From a bacterium (GTDB taxonomy: Bacteria; SZUA-79; Acidulodesulfobacterales; Acidulodesulfobacteraceae), in the NCBI GenBank assembly GCA_021821565.1, contig JAKACI010000044.1, positions 1 to 9,040 on the forward strand: a stretch of DNA of 9,040 nt, given 5' to 3'. Made by a program: the position numbers and the translations under genes. Under the pieces are notes generated by a model. That model made no database searches, was not told the origin of the DNA, and saw only the letters and a program-made list of their open reading frames with translations. Each line of letters begins with the position of its first letter. Position 1 is the first letter of the stretch. This document shows positions 1-6,465 of this stretch, piece after piece.

Positions 1-538
1 AATCTTTTATTTTGTATATCTGTTGTTTATTTATTACCGATATAAAATTGCAAACTTCGACTAAAGTATTAAAGCAATAATATTCAACCCCTAAATATTT
101 TGCCTCGTTTAAATTTTCATACGGAATAATAATTTTTTTATTTAATCTTTTTGCCAACAAGCTTAAGGCGATTACTCCGTCAATTTTATTAATGTTTCCG
201 TTTAAAGAAAGCTCTCCGGCTATTATATAATCGTTAAGATTTATTTTAGGAATTAATAATTTTGCAGATATTAATATTCCTAATGCAAGAGAAAGGTCAA
301 AAATAGGTCCTGATTTTTTAATATCGGCAGGGGCAAGATTTATAGTGATTTTTCTTGCAGGATATTCAAAGTTTGAATTTTTTATTGCTGCTTTAACTCT
401 GTCTTTTGATTCTTTAGTAGAAGTATCAGGCAAGCCAACAATCATAATGCCGGGTATTCCGTTAGCAATAAATATTTCAACATCAACAATAATTGCATTA
501 ATTCCAAGAAATGTAGCGCTGTGTAATTTTGTAATCAT
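1..538 (-). CDS. comM: ComM/YifB-family AAA+ protein (Mg-chelatase-like), N-terminal part, cut by window edge
   Basis: The minus strand is open from an ATG at 536-538 to the left edge, giving 179 residues. It begins MITKLHSATFLGINA and continues with VEIFIANGIPGIMIVGLPD, KESKDRVKAAIKNS, RKITINLAPADIKKSGPIFDLSLALGIL and IIAGELSLNGNI. These are the hallmarks of the N-terminal ChlI-like domain of ComM/YifB proteins, which have about 500 residues in total. The Walker A/B AAA+ ATPase domain should follow beyond the left edge and cannot be checked. Known members (ComM) are hexameric helicases that promote branch migration of incoming DNA in natural transformation; many carriers are not known to be competent. 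No clear Shine-Dalgarno precedes the ATG; a 12-bp palindrome occupies that position. The radical SAM gene ends 105 bp upstream on the same strand, so co-transcription is possible. The family call is secure; the symbol follows family usage. Confidence 0.5.
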   Translation of the reverse strand, partial: MITKLHSATFLGINAIIVDVEIFIANGIPGIMIVGLPDTSTKESKDRVKAAIKNSNFEYPARKITINLAPADIKKSGPIFDLSLALGILISAKLLIPKINLNDYIIAGELSLNGNINKIDGVIALSLLAKRLNKKIIIPYENLNEAKYLGVEYYCFNTLVEVCNFISVINKQQIYKIKD

Positions 539-541
539 AAA

Positions 542-610
542 ATTTGTAATATTACATGATTATAATTAAATAAGACTGCTTAACTTAAGTATATCATTTG
601 TATATTACAA
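542..610. promoter_or_regulatory. Paired direct repeats and a 12-bp palindrome upstream of comM
   Basis: The 105-bp gap between the radical SAM stop and the comM start holds two near-identical copies of a motif. ATTTGTAATATTACA lies at 542-556 and ATTTGTATATTACA at 596-609; they differ by one inserted base and are about one-half hundred bases apart. The first copy contains the perfect palindrome TGTAATATTACA (545-556), six bases from the comM ATG, where a ribosome binding site would be expected. The pair could be an operator, but the base composition makes chance AT palindromes common. Confidence 0.5.
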
Positions 611-643
611 AATTATGAAGATTATGTTTAAATTAAATGAATT

Positions 644-3172
644 TTATTTATTATTATTTAAATTATATAATTTTTCAAGCGAATCAAGTCTTTTTATTAA
701 AATTTCGACAATTTCTTTTCCTTTATCCCTTTGTTTTTTCTGACTATCTTTAATATAATCTATTCCTTTAAAAAAATGCTTGAAAATATTAAGGGCTTTA
801 TCAGGCTCAATTTTATTTGACGCAATTAATTTTTTAAAATCAGAAATATAATTATTATTAGTATTTATATCATTACTAATATCATTTTTATTGTTAATAT
901 TAATAATAAAAAATTCTTTAAATATTTTTTCTATAATATCTTTAGCATATCCATTTTCATTATCATTTATGTTTGATTCTAACTCGTCTAATATTTCATA
1001 GATTACAAACATTGATGTTCCGTACATATCAAATGTATTATTTAAAGAATCTAAAATTTTCTTTGTATGCAAAAACATAATTTGTTCGTCTGATTCAGGT
1101 TCAGGCTTATTGTTTACTTTTCTATTTCTCAGTTTATTTTCGTTTTTATTCTTATTATTATTCACATTATCTGCAATATTTAAATCAAAACCGGCGTTTT
1201 TAGATTTAGACAAAGATATAGCAGCGTCAGTATTTACATTTGTATCTATGCTTTCATTATCGGCGTTATAATCGGCATTTGATTTATTATAGCTTTTAAA
1301 CAGCGCATCTATAAAATGCGCCGTGCGATAATTGTGAAATTTATACATATAAGGAATTTTAACAGTTCTTAAATTCAATAGGTTTAGCTCATTTTTGTTA
1401 TTTGAATTTTTTTTATATCCTGTATTTTTATTTAATATATTATTGTTATTCTTACCGTCATTACCGTCATTTCCTTCACGGGTAAAATCTGCATCATCAT
1501 TGTTATGCGTAATATAACCGGAAATAGCGGCCATAAAATTTGAATACGTATGTTTTTTTAGTAATGGAGCGTTGGGATATGCCGTAATAAAATCATTGTA
1601 TCCGAAAATTGGCATAACCTTATACTTAGCGTAAACATTCATTAATATATCTACAATTTCACCAATTTCATTAATTACATCAAATAATCCGAATTTCTTT
1701 TCAGGAGTCGTCAAAATTATAAAAGAAGAAGCGGTGATACCTATTGAAGCGCAATATGCTATAATTTCCTTTGTTTTTTCTATGTAAGCTAATTCCTTTC
1801 CTTCTTTTGTTTTCCTAAAGAACTTTACCTTTTCAGGCAAGAAACTTTCAACTCCTATCTGTATTTTTGAAAAATTAGCTTTTTTAAATTTATTAAGAAG
1901 ATCTATATCGTGAATATGCTCAACTTTAACCATTGCGGTAAAACTAAATTTTTCGTTAAGGTTATAAGAAATAATCAAATCAAGAAAATTATTAACCCAT
2001 TTTTTATTTTGAACAAACAGATCGTCGTCAAAACTTACCCCGAAAACATTGTGATTTTTAGCTTCGTTTAATATTTTCAATAAAAATTCTATATTTAATT
2101 TTCTATAATTATAATTTACAATGCTGCAGTATGAACACTTTCCCCAATTACATCCTCTTTGAGCATAAATTCCGATAGACTCAAATTTATAATAATCATA
2201 TATATCCCAAGGATACGCCGTATATTGCTCATTTATTTCTTCTTCGGTCGGGTGCGGCGCTATTAAATTTTCAAAATCAGTTTCTGATATCAAATCTTTA
2301 TATGGATTATAAAATTTTTGAAAAAAAGAACTGCTGCGGTTTATTCTGTTAAAATAACGTATAGTACCGTCGTTAAGCTTTACGGCGGCATCGGATATCG
2401 GACATTTAAAACTAATAGATTGACAGCTTAAATTATGCGGTCTATCAGACAATGAATTATCCGGCAAATTGCGGCTATTGTAATTTAGCGGATTTAATGG
2501 ATTTATTGTTCTTTCAAAATAAATTTCGTCCGGTATATATGATATAGGAGAGGAAAAACTGCCTCTATTTTTAAACAGAAGCTCCATATGATTATCCGTG
2601 CAAAAATAAGCTTCATCTTTTTTAATATTAGATTTTGCGTCGTCAGGAAATTTTTTAAAGAGATTCAGGTTTGGTTTGTTTTTGTTATACTTGTCATTCT
2701 CATATTTATCATATGTTTTTATTGAATCTAAAACGGCGGGAAGTGTTTTTTCGGCATCACCTTCAATAACAACATCTATACCTTCCGCATTTATAAGCTC
2801 TTTATAGTATCCATATACGCCGGTGCCGCCCAATATATTAACAATAAACGGATCTATATTTTTGATTTTAATCGCAGTCTGAAGTATACCTCTTAAGCTG
2901 TCGGCGCTCATCAGAGACAACAGGCAGACATCATATTTCTGAAAATAATCTTTATTATCCTGAGTCTGTGATTTTTTTCCGCTATCGGAATTATACGTGT
3001 ACGGTTGATGAGTTTTTCTAAGTGTTTTAAGTAAATCATCTTCACTTATAAAAAAATCTACTAAAAATCCGATATTCCTCAGATACGCTATAAAAAACAA
3101 AATAGGTGGGGCTTCTTTTGACTGAAAGCGTTCATAATCAACATAAAAGGCTAATCTCTTATTTTTCTGCAA
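644..3172 (-). CDS. Radical SAM protein with B12-binding-like N-terminal domain and Asn-rich insertions; substrate unknown
   Basis: This 842-residue protein has a radical SAM core. Residues 338-350 read QRGCNWGKCSYCS, giving Cys341, Cys346 and Cys349 to ligate a [4Fe-4S] cluster. The spacing is CX4CX2C rather than the usual CX3CX2C. Later core strands are visible: GVSFDDDLF (378-386), FTAMVKVEHI (411-420) and IQIGVESF (437-444). The N-terminal part resembles the cobalamin-binding Rossmann domain of B12-type radical SAM proteins: APPILFFIAYLR (21-32), VCLLSLMSADSL (82-93), LGGTGVYGYYKEL (114-126) and IDVVIEGDAE (132-141). No DxHxxG motif is seen, so cobalamin binding is uncertain. Residues about 557-600, 627-695 and 755-778 are low-complexity, rich in Asn, Asp and Lys. 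Translation starts at TTG (3172): an in-frame TAA lies two codons upstream, the next Met is residue 88, and a weak GGGA precedes it. The gene lies 69 bp downstream of the PBP gene on the same strand. I cannot name a substrate; methylation or another radical modification is possible. Confidence 0.5.
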   Translation of the reverse strand: MQKNKRLAFYVDYERFQSKEAPPILFFIAYLRNIGFLVDFFISEDDLLKTLRKTHQPYTYNSDSGKKSQTQDNKDYFQKYDVCLLSLMSADSLRGILQTAIKIKNIDPFIVNILGGTGVYGYYKELINAEGIDVVIEGDAEKTLPAVLDSIKTYDKYENDKYNKNKPNLNLFKKFPDDAKSNIKKDEAYFCTDNHMELLFKNRGSFSSPISYIPDEIYFERTINPLNPLNYNSRNLPDNSLSDRPHNLSCQSISFKCPISDAAVKLNDGTIRYFNRINRSSSFFQKFYNPYKDLISETDFENLIAPHPTEEEINEQYTAYPWDIYDYYKFESIGIYAQRGCNWGKCSYCSIVNYNYRKLNIEFLLKILNEAKNHNVFGVSFDDDLFVQNKKWVNNFLDLIISYNLNEKFSFTAMVKVEHIHDIDLLNKFKKANFSKIQIGVESFLPEKVKFFRKTKEGKELAYIEKTKEIIAYCASIGITASSFIILTTPEKKFGLFDVINEIGEIVDILMNVYAKYKVMPIFGYNDFITAYPNAPLLKKHTYSNFMAAISGYITHNNDDADFTREGNDGNDGKNNNNILNKNTGYKKNSNNKNELNLLNLRTVKIPYMYKFHNYRTAHFIDALFKSYNKSNADYNADNESIDTNVNTDAAISLSKSKNAGFDLNIADNVNNNKNKNENKLRNRKVNNKPEPESDEQIMFLHTKKILDSLNNTFDMYGTSMFVIYEILDELESNINDNENGYAKDIIEKIFKEFFIININNKNDISNDINTNNNYISDFKKLIASNKIEPDKALNIFKHFFKGIDYIKDSQKKQRDKGKEIVEILIKRLDSLEKLYNLNNNK
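839..1504 (-). other. Asn/Asp/Lys-rich low-complexity insertions within the radical SAM protein
   Basis: Three tracts inside the radical SAM gene encode low-complexity protein: 1373-1504 (residues 557-600, with NDGNDGKNNNN), 1088-1294 (residues 627-695, with NNNKNKNENK) and 839-910 (residues 755-778, with DINTNNN). Between them lie ordinary globular stretches such as VKIPYMYKFHNYRTAHFIDAL, so the tracts look like loops inserted into a folded C-terminal domain. The first includes a tandem GND duplication with a matching DNA repeat near 1456-1475. The reading frame is intact. Confidence 0.5.
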
Positions 3173-3241
3173 GTGTTATATTCCCAATAAACTAATAAAT
3201 AATAAATATAAATTATAAAATTATAGATTAAAACCTGACTA

Positions 3242-4723
3242 TTATTCTTTGAAGAAATATGAATAAATAATTTTTTCCGAAACCCCTCCGCCTTCTATTC
3301 TCCATACAGGTTTTTCAACTACTAAAGCTGAAACTGCAATTTTTCTATTCCGTGTTTCTCCAAAACCGGTAAACCACTGATATAAACCTGCAGGGTGATT
3401 ACCTGATATAGTTCCTGTCTTTCCTCCCGTAGTAACCCCCGGAAGCATATATTGATTATAATTATTATAAAAATCATACCTGCCTACACCTTGAGTTACG
3501 GTGCTAATCATCAATTTCTTTAAAGTAGCTGCAGTTGAAGAAGTGACGGGGTAATCTAAAATTCTGACATTTTTATGTTTATAAACTATATGTCCGTTAG
3601 AACCTATTACCTCTTCTACAATATACGGATCAAGCAGCTTACCGCCGTTTATAACAGCTGCCGACATTAATGCCGCAAGAAGAGGCGTAACTCTGGCATT
3701 TTTAAAACCTGCTCCCGTTAATTCAATATTATAAAATTTTGACGGTACTTTTGCGGCGCTATTTTGTAAATTTAAAATAAAAGGAATCTTGCGGTTAAAA
3801 TAATATTTATCAAAATATTTTTGCAGTAATAAACGTCCTACATAAAATCCTGCAATTTTACCGAAAGCAATATCGCATGATTTTGCAAAAGCAAGACTAA
3901 AAGATATTTTATTATTTCCGGTATTTATATTTTGAATCCAATAATTTTTATTTGTTCCGTATAATCCGCCGTTATAACAAACATTAAAACCCGGATAAAA
4001 ACCTTTAGACTCAATTGCCGCGGATGCCGTAACAATTTTTGCAAGCGAACCGGGTCTATAAGCTATTAAATCGGAAATTTCATATTTTTTAGATTTATTG
4101 CTCGCATATGAATAAAATCCAAGAACGGCTCCCGTCTCAGGATTAACTGCCGCAACGGCTCCGAATGGTACATTATTCGTCCTTAAAACTCTTTTAGCTT
4201 CATTTTGTACGGCAGGATTAAGCGTATATATTATTGTGTATTTTCCTATTTTCTGTATATAATGTCCATTTTTTATTGTATTAAATTTAGGAGGGTAGGA
4301 TTTGAAATATTTTTTCAGAGCTTCAACGGAAAAATTATGACTGTTAAAATATTTTTTTGCATAACTTTTTATGCCGTTTACACTTAAAGATACAGATAAA
4401 GTTTCAATTTTATTATTTTTTTTAGGATTAATAAATTTAATAGGTCTTATTCCCGTGCCTAAAAAAGTCTGCCGTTTATTTAACGCTGATTTTGTATAAT
4501 AATTTTTTAAATAAGAAAATAATTTTATCCCGCTTATTGAGATTATAATAAGCATAGCTAAAAATATAAAAATTAATACGGGTTTTAAAATATTAGGATT
4601 TTTTCTTTTGCGCCTGTTTAAAATATGCTGGTAAGACTTCCAGTCTTTTATTTTTTCCATTATTAATAATTTTGCCTTATACTTTTTATATTTTTTATTT
4701 ATAAATTTTGACTTAGCCTTCAA
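3242..4723 (-). CDS. Penicillin-binding protein, transpeptidase domain, class-B-like and short
   Basis: This is a single-pass inner-membrane D,D-transpeptidase that should cross-link peptidoglycan in the periplasm. Numbering from the TTG start, a Lys/Arg-rich cytoplasmic tail precedes one hydrophobic segment at about 46-68. The transpeptidase domain spans roughly 160-490. It contains PGSLAK with the catalytic Ser226 and Lys229 (SxxK), SCD at 282-284 in the SxN position, and GGKTGT with the KTG triad at 435-437, followed by WFTGFG. The second motif has Asp instead of the usual Asn. There is no glycosyltransferase domain. Only about 90 residues separate the membrane segment from the catalytic domain, too few for the usual class B pedestal domain. 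The start is ambiguous: TTG at 4723 follows an in-frame TAA, while ATG at 4658-4660 (residue 22) gives a more ordinary short tail; neither has a good Shine-Dalgarno. The gene is separated from tldD by a terminator, so it likely has its own promoter. The family is certain; its specific role is not. Confidence 0.5.
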   Translation of the reverse strand: MKAKSKFINKKYKKYKAKLLIMEKIKDWKSYQHILNRRKRKNPNILKPVLIFIFLAMLIIISISGIKLFSYLKNYYTKSALNKRQTFLGTGIRPIKFINPKKNNKIETLSVSLSVNGIKSYAKKYFNSHNFSVEALKKYFKSYPPKFNTIKNGHYIQKIGKYTIIYTLNPAVQNEAKRVLRTNNVPFGAVAAVNPETGAVLGFYSYASNKSKKYEISDLIAYRPGSLAKIVTASAAIESKGFYPGFNVCYNGGLYGTNKNYWIQNINTGNNKISFSLAFAKSCDIAFGKIAGFYVGRLLLQKYFDKYYFNRKIPFILNLQNSAAKVPSKFYNIELTGAGFKNARVTPLLAALMSAAVINGGKLLDPYIVEEVIGSNGHIVYKHKNVRILDYPVTSSTAATLKKLMISTVTQGVGRYDFYNNYNQYMLPGVTTGGKTGTISGNHPAGLYQWFTGFGETRNRKIAVSALVVEKPVWRIEGGGVSEKIIYSYFFKE

Positions 4724-4835
4724 TACTTAAGCAGTGCCTAACGGCATAAAGCGAGCAGACAAGCAGGGCATAAACCATGACGGCATTAACGCCTATTGAT
4801 TTCTTAACTAATTTTATTATACATCTCTTACTCAT
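4713..4835 (-). CDS. Questionable 40-residue ORF in the tldD-PBP gap, one hydrophobic segment
   Basis: An ATG at 4833-4835 opens a 40-residue frame that begins MSKRCIIKLVKKS and ends at TAA 4713-4715. It has a basic N-terminus, then a hydrophobic run (about residues 15-33) and three Cys (5, 27 and 35). Its end overlaps the TTG start of the PBP by 11 bases, an arrangement that can couple translation. Against it: there is no Shine-Dalgarno, and a good TATAAT (4816-4821) lies inside it, so a transcript from that promoter would omit the first codons and leave only a 21-residue version from the Met at 4776-4778. The stretch is visibly less AT-rich than the rest of the gap. I do not recognise the product; it may be a leader peptide, a small membrane protein, or chance. 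Confidence 0.5.
   Translation of the reverse strand: MSKRCIIKLVKKSIGVNAVMVYALLVCSLYAVRHCLSIEG
4816..4821 (-). promoter_or_regulatory. Candidate -10 box for the PBP gene
   Basis: On the minus strand this reads TATAAT, directly preceded by TG, downstream of the tldD terminator and about 90 bases before the PBP TTG. No convincing -35 hexamer is seen at 16-18 bases; TTGATA lies 13 bases away, which is too close. The call rests on the perfect -10 and on the terminator just upstream, which implies that the PBP needs its own promoter. Confidence 0.5.
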
Positions 4836-4841
4836 ATCAAT

Positions 4842-4862
4842 AAAAAAAGGAGAGGAGTCCCC
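4842..4862 (-). terminator. Rho-independent terminator of tldD
   Basis: On the minus strand, 26 bases after the tldD stop, GGGGA (4858-4862) can pair with TCTCC (4849-4853) across a CTCC loop. The 5-bp stem includes one G-U pair and is followed at once by seven T residues (4842-4848). The upstream A-rich bases can extend pairing into the T tract. It is a short but typical intrinsic terminator and separates tldD from the PBP gene. Confidence 0.5.
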
Positions 4863-4888
4863 ATATTTCTTGGCTTCTTGACTATTTC

Positions 4889-6295
4889 TTAACTTTTGCC
4901 GCCGACAACTATAGAAGGTATTCTTAAAGTCGGCTGTCCGTCAGATACAGGCGCTCCCTGTCCGTCTTTGCCGCAGGTGCCTACGCTGTAACCCATATCG
5001 TTTCCGACCATATCTATGTTATTCAATATTTCCGGTCCATTACCCATCAAAGTTGCGCCGCTTACTGCTTCACAGACAGCGCCGTTTTTTAAAATATATC
5101 CTTCCATTACTTCAAATACAAAATCGCCTGTAACCGTATTTACCTGACCGCCGCCCATTTTTTTGACAAATAGCCCTTTATCTATAGTTTTAATTATATC
5201 TTCAGGCAAACTTTCGCCCTTTGCAATCATTGTATTTGACATTCTGACTATAGGCTGATGTTCATAAGACTCTCTTCTGCCGTTGCCCGTCAATTCATAT
5301 CCGTACTTAATATTAGATAAACGGTCAGACATATATTTCTTTAATATTCCGTTTTCAACTAATATATTTTTGTTTGACGGAGTGCCTTCATCGTCAAATC
5401 TGTACGAGCCTCTTTTTCCTATTAATGAAGAATCGTCAACAACGGTAATAAGTTTTGAAGCAACTTCTTCGCCTATTTTATCGGAATACACGCTTAAACC
5501 GCTGCCTGCTATATCAGCTTCTAAACCATGCCCTATTGCTTCATGTATCATTGTTCCGCCTGCTTCGCTCGACAACACGACAGGCATTGTTCCTGAAGGG
5601 GCAAAAGGCGCTTCAAGCAGAGTGATTGCTCTTTTACATGCTTTTCCTGCTATTTCGGCGGGGTCAATTTTATCAAAAAATTCAAAACCCATAAACGCCG
5701 AAACGGGCTCATAGCCCATTTCTGTTTTTTTGCCGTCAGAAACTACGACATTTACAAAAAAAGTAATAATTTCCCTGCTATCTTCGGCAATATTGCCTTT
5801 AGAATTTATAATAAAAATATCTTGCTTGTAATCTTTGTAAGAAACATTAGATTGTAAAATTCTTTTATCGTATCCCCAGGAAAATTTTACCGCATCATCT
5901 ATTTTTTCTATTTTTTTATTCATAGAAACATTTAAAACTTCTTTTAAAATGGGCATTTCTATTTTTGTCTCAAATTTTTTAAAATTTAAATCTAAATTAT
6001 TAAAATCCTTATCCGTTCTATTAGTTTTTGCTATTTTGTTTAAATTTTTGGCTATTTCTAATAAATTTTTTTCATCAATATTATTTGTAAATGCATAATA
6101 TGATTTTTTTTCAGAAATAAGTCTTAACCCTGCGCCTCCCGAAACTCCCGAAATAGCTTTTTCTAATTTTTTATTCTCATTTGAAAGAAAATTAGATATA
6201 TTTGATTCAATGAATATATCAATAAAATCATCTTCAGATGTTCTTATAATTTTGAAAATTTTATTAAAATCTATGTCTATACCTGTAACATTCAT
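4889..6295 (-). CDS. tldD: TldD metalloprotease subunit
   Basis: This 468-residue protein is close to the usual TldD length (E. coli about 480). TldD is the zinc-containing catalytic subunit of the TldD/TldE (PmbA) heterodimer, a cytoplasmic peptidase that degrades unfolded peptides. In some bacteria it trims peptide antibiotics such as microcin B17 or processes the CcdA antitoxin. Visible family marks are the HExxxH metal site HEAIGHGLEA (His251, Glu252, His256), GSYRFDDEGTP (296-306), ENGILKKYMSDR (314-325), and the C-terminal GTCGKDGQGAPV then DGQPTLRIPSIVVGG, where Cys441 is a conserved metal-ligand position. The ATG is supported by GGGAG (6301-6305 on the minus strand) at five bases spacing. 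TldE is not present in this window, so the partner must be elsewhere. The gene is transcribed divergently from alr and ends at its own terminator. Confidence 0.5.
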   Translation of the reverse strand: MNVTGIDIDFNKIFKIIRTSEDDFIDIFIESNISNFLSNENKKLEKAISGVSGGAGLRLISEKKSYYAFTNNIDEKNLLEIAKNLNKIAKTNRTDKDFNNLDLNFKKFETKIEMPILKEVLNVSMNKKIEKIDDAVKFSWGYDKRILQSNVSYKDYKQDIFIINSKGNIAEDSREIITFFVNVVVSDGKKTEMGYEPVSAFMGFEFFDKIDPAEIAGKACKRAITLLEAPFAPSGTMPVVLSSEAGGTMIHEAIGHGLEADIAGSGLSVYSDKIGEEVASKLITVVDDSSLIGKRGSYRFDDEGTPSNKNILVENGILKKYMSDRLSNIKYGYELTGNGRRESYEHQPIVRMSNTMIAKGESLPEDIIKTIDKGLFVKKMGGGQVNTVTGDFVFEVMEGYILKNGAVCEAVSGATLMGNGPEILNNIDMVGNDMGYSVGTCGKDGQGAPVSDGQPTLRIPSIVVGGKS

Positions 6296-6353
6296 TACAA
6301 CTCCCTATTTTTGTTATGTTAAAATATAAAAACTTAAGCTATCATTATTAAAC

Positions 6354-6359
6354 ATTATA
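6354..6359 (-). promoter_or_regulatory. Candidate -10 box for tldD
   Basis: The left arm of the inverted repeat reads TATAAT on the minus strand. It would start transcription roughly 50 bases before the tldD ATG. No good -35 hexamer is visible in the surrounding AT-rich sequence, so the call relies on the hexamer match and position. Confidence 0.5.
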
Positions 6360-6407
6360 TTTTATAATTATAATAATATAATAAATTATGTTAAGTATAG
6401 CATAAAA

Positions 6408-6413
6408 TATAAT
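6408..6413 (+). promoter_or_regulatory. Candidate -10 box for alr
   Basis: The right arm of the inverted repeat reads TATAAT on the plus strand, about 50 bases before the alr ATG. The only -35 candidate is the weak TTATGT at 6386-6391 (16-base spacing). It is the mirror image of the tldD candidate. Confidence 0.5.
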
Positions 6414-6439
6414 GTTTATAAATAGACAAAACCATAAAA

Positions 6440-6455
6440 ATTAAAAATTTTTAAT
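6440..6455. repeat. 16-bp AT palindrome in the alr 5' leader
   Basis: ATTAAAAATTTTTAAT is a perfect palindrome ending ten bases before the alr ATG, where a Shine-Dalgarno would be expected; none is seen. It consists only of A and T, so it may be chance. If real it could be an operator or a weak hairpin over the translation start. Confidence 0.5.
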
Positions 6456-6465
6456 ATAAAAAACA

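Larger units (their letters stand above)
6349..6418. repeat. 17-bp perfect inverted repeat in the tldD-alr divergent promoter region
   Basis: TAAACATTATATTTTAT (6349-6365) is the exact reverse complement of ATAAAATATAATGTTTA (6402-6418), with 36 bases between. It sits in the middle of the 170-bp divergent region. Each arm reads TATAATGTTTA in the outward direction, so each places a perfect -10 hexamer facing its own gene. It may be a duplicated, inverted promoter element, an operator pair or a DNA hairpin. Confidence 0.5.

Noticed and set aside
345..569. 74-residue plus-strand frame
   Set aside because: It is the antisense shadow of the comM N-terminus, whose conserved protein motifs are on the minus strand.
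4205..4387. 60-residue plus-strand frame, hydrophobic
   Set aside because: It is antisense to the PBP gene; its apparent hydrophobicity comes from Lys/Asn-rich codons read in reverse.
5283..5714. 143-residue plus-strand frame
   Set aside because: It is antisense to the conserved core of tldD, including the HExxxH region.
644..6295. A dedicated RiPP cluster made of the radical SAM protein, TldD and the small ORF
   Set aside because: TldD is a widespread housekeeping peptidase with its own terminator, a PBP gene lies between, no transporter is seen, and the small ORF lacks translation signals. It is kept only as a speculation within the small-ORF finding.
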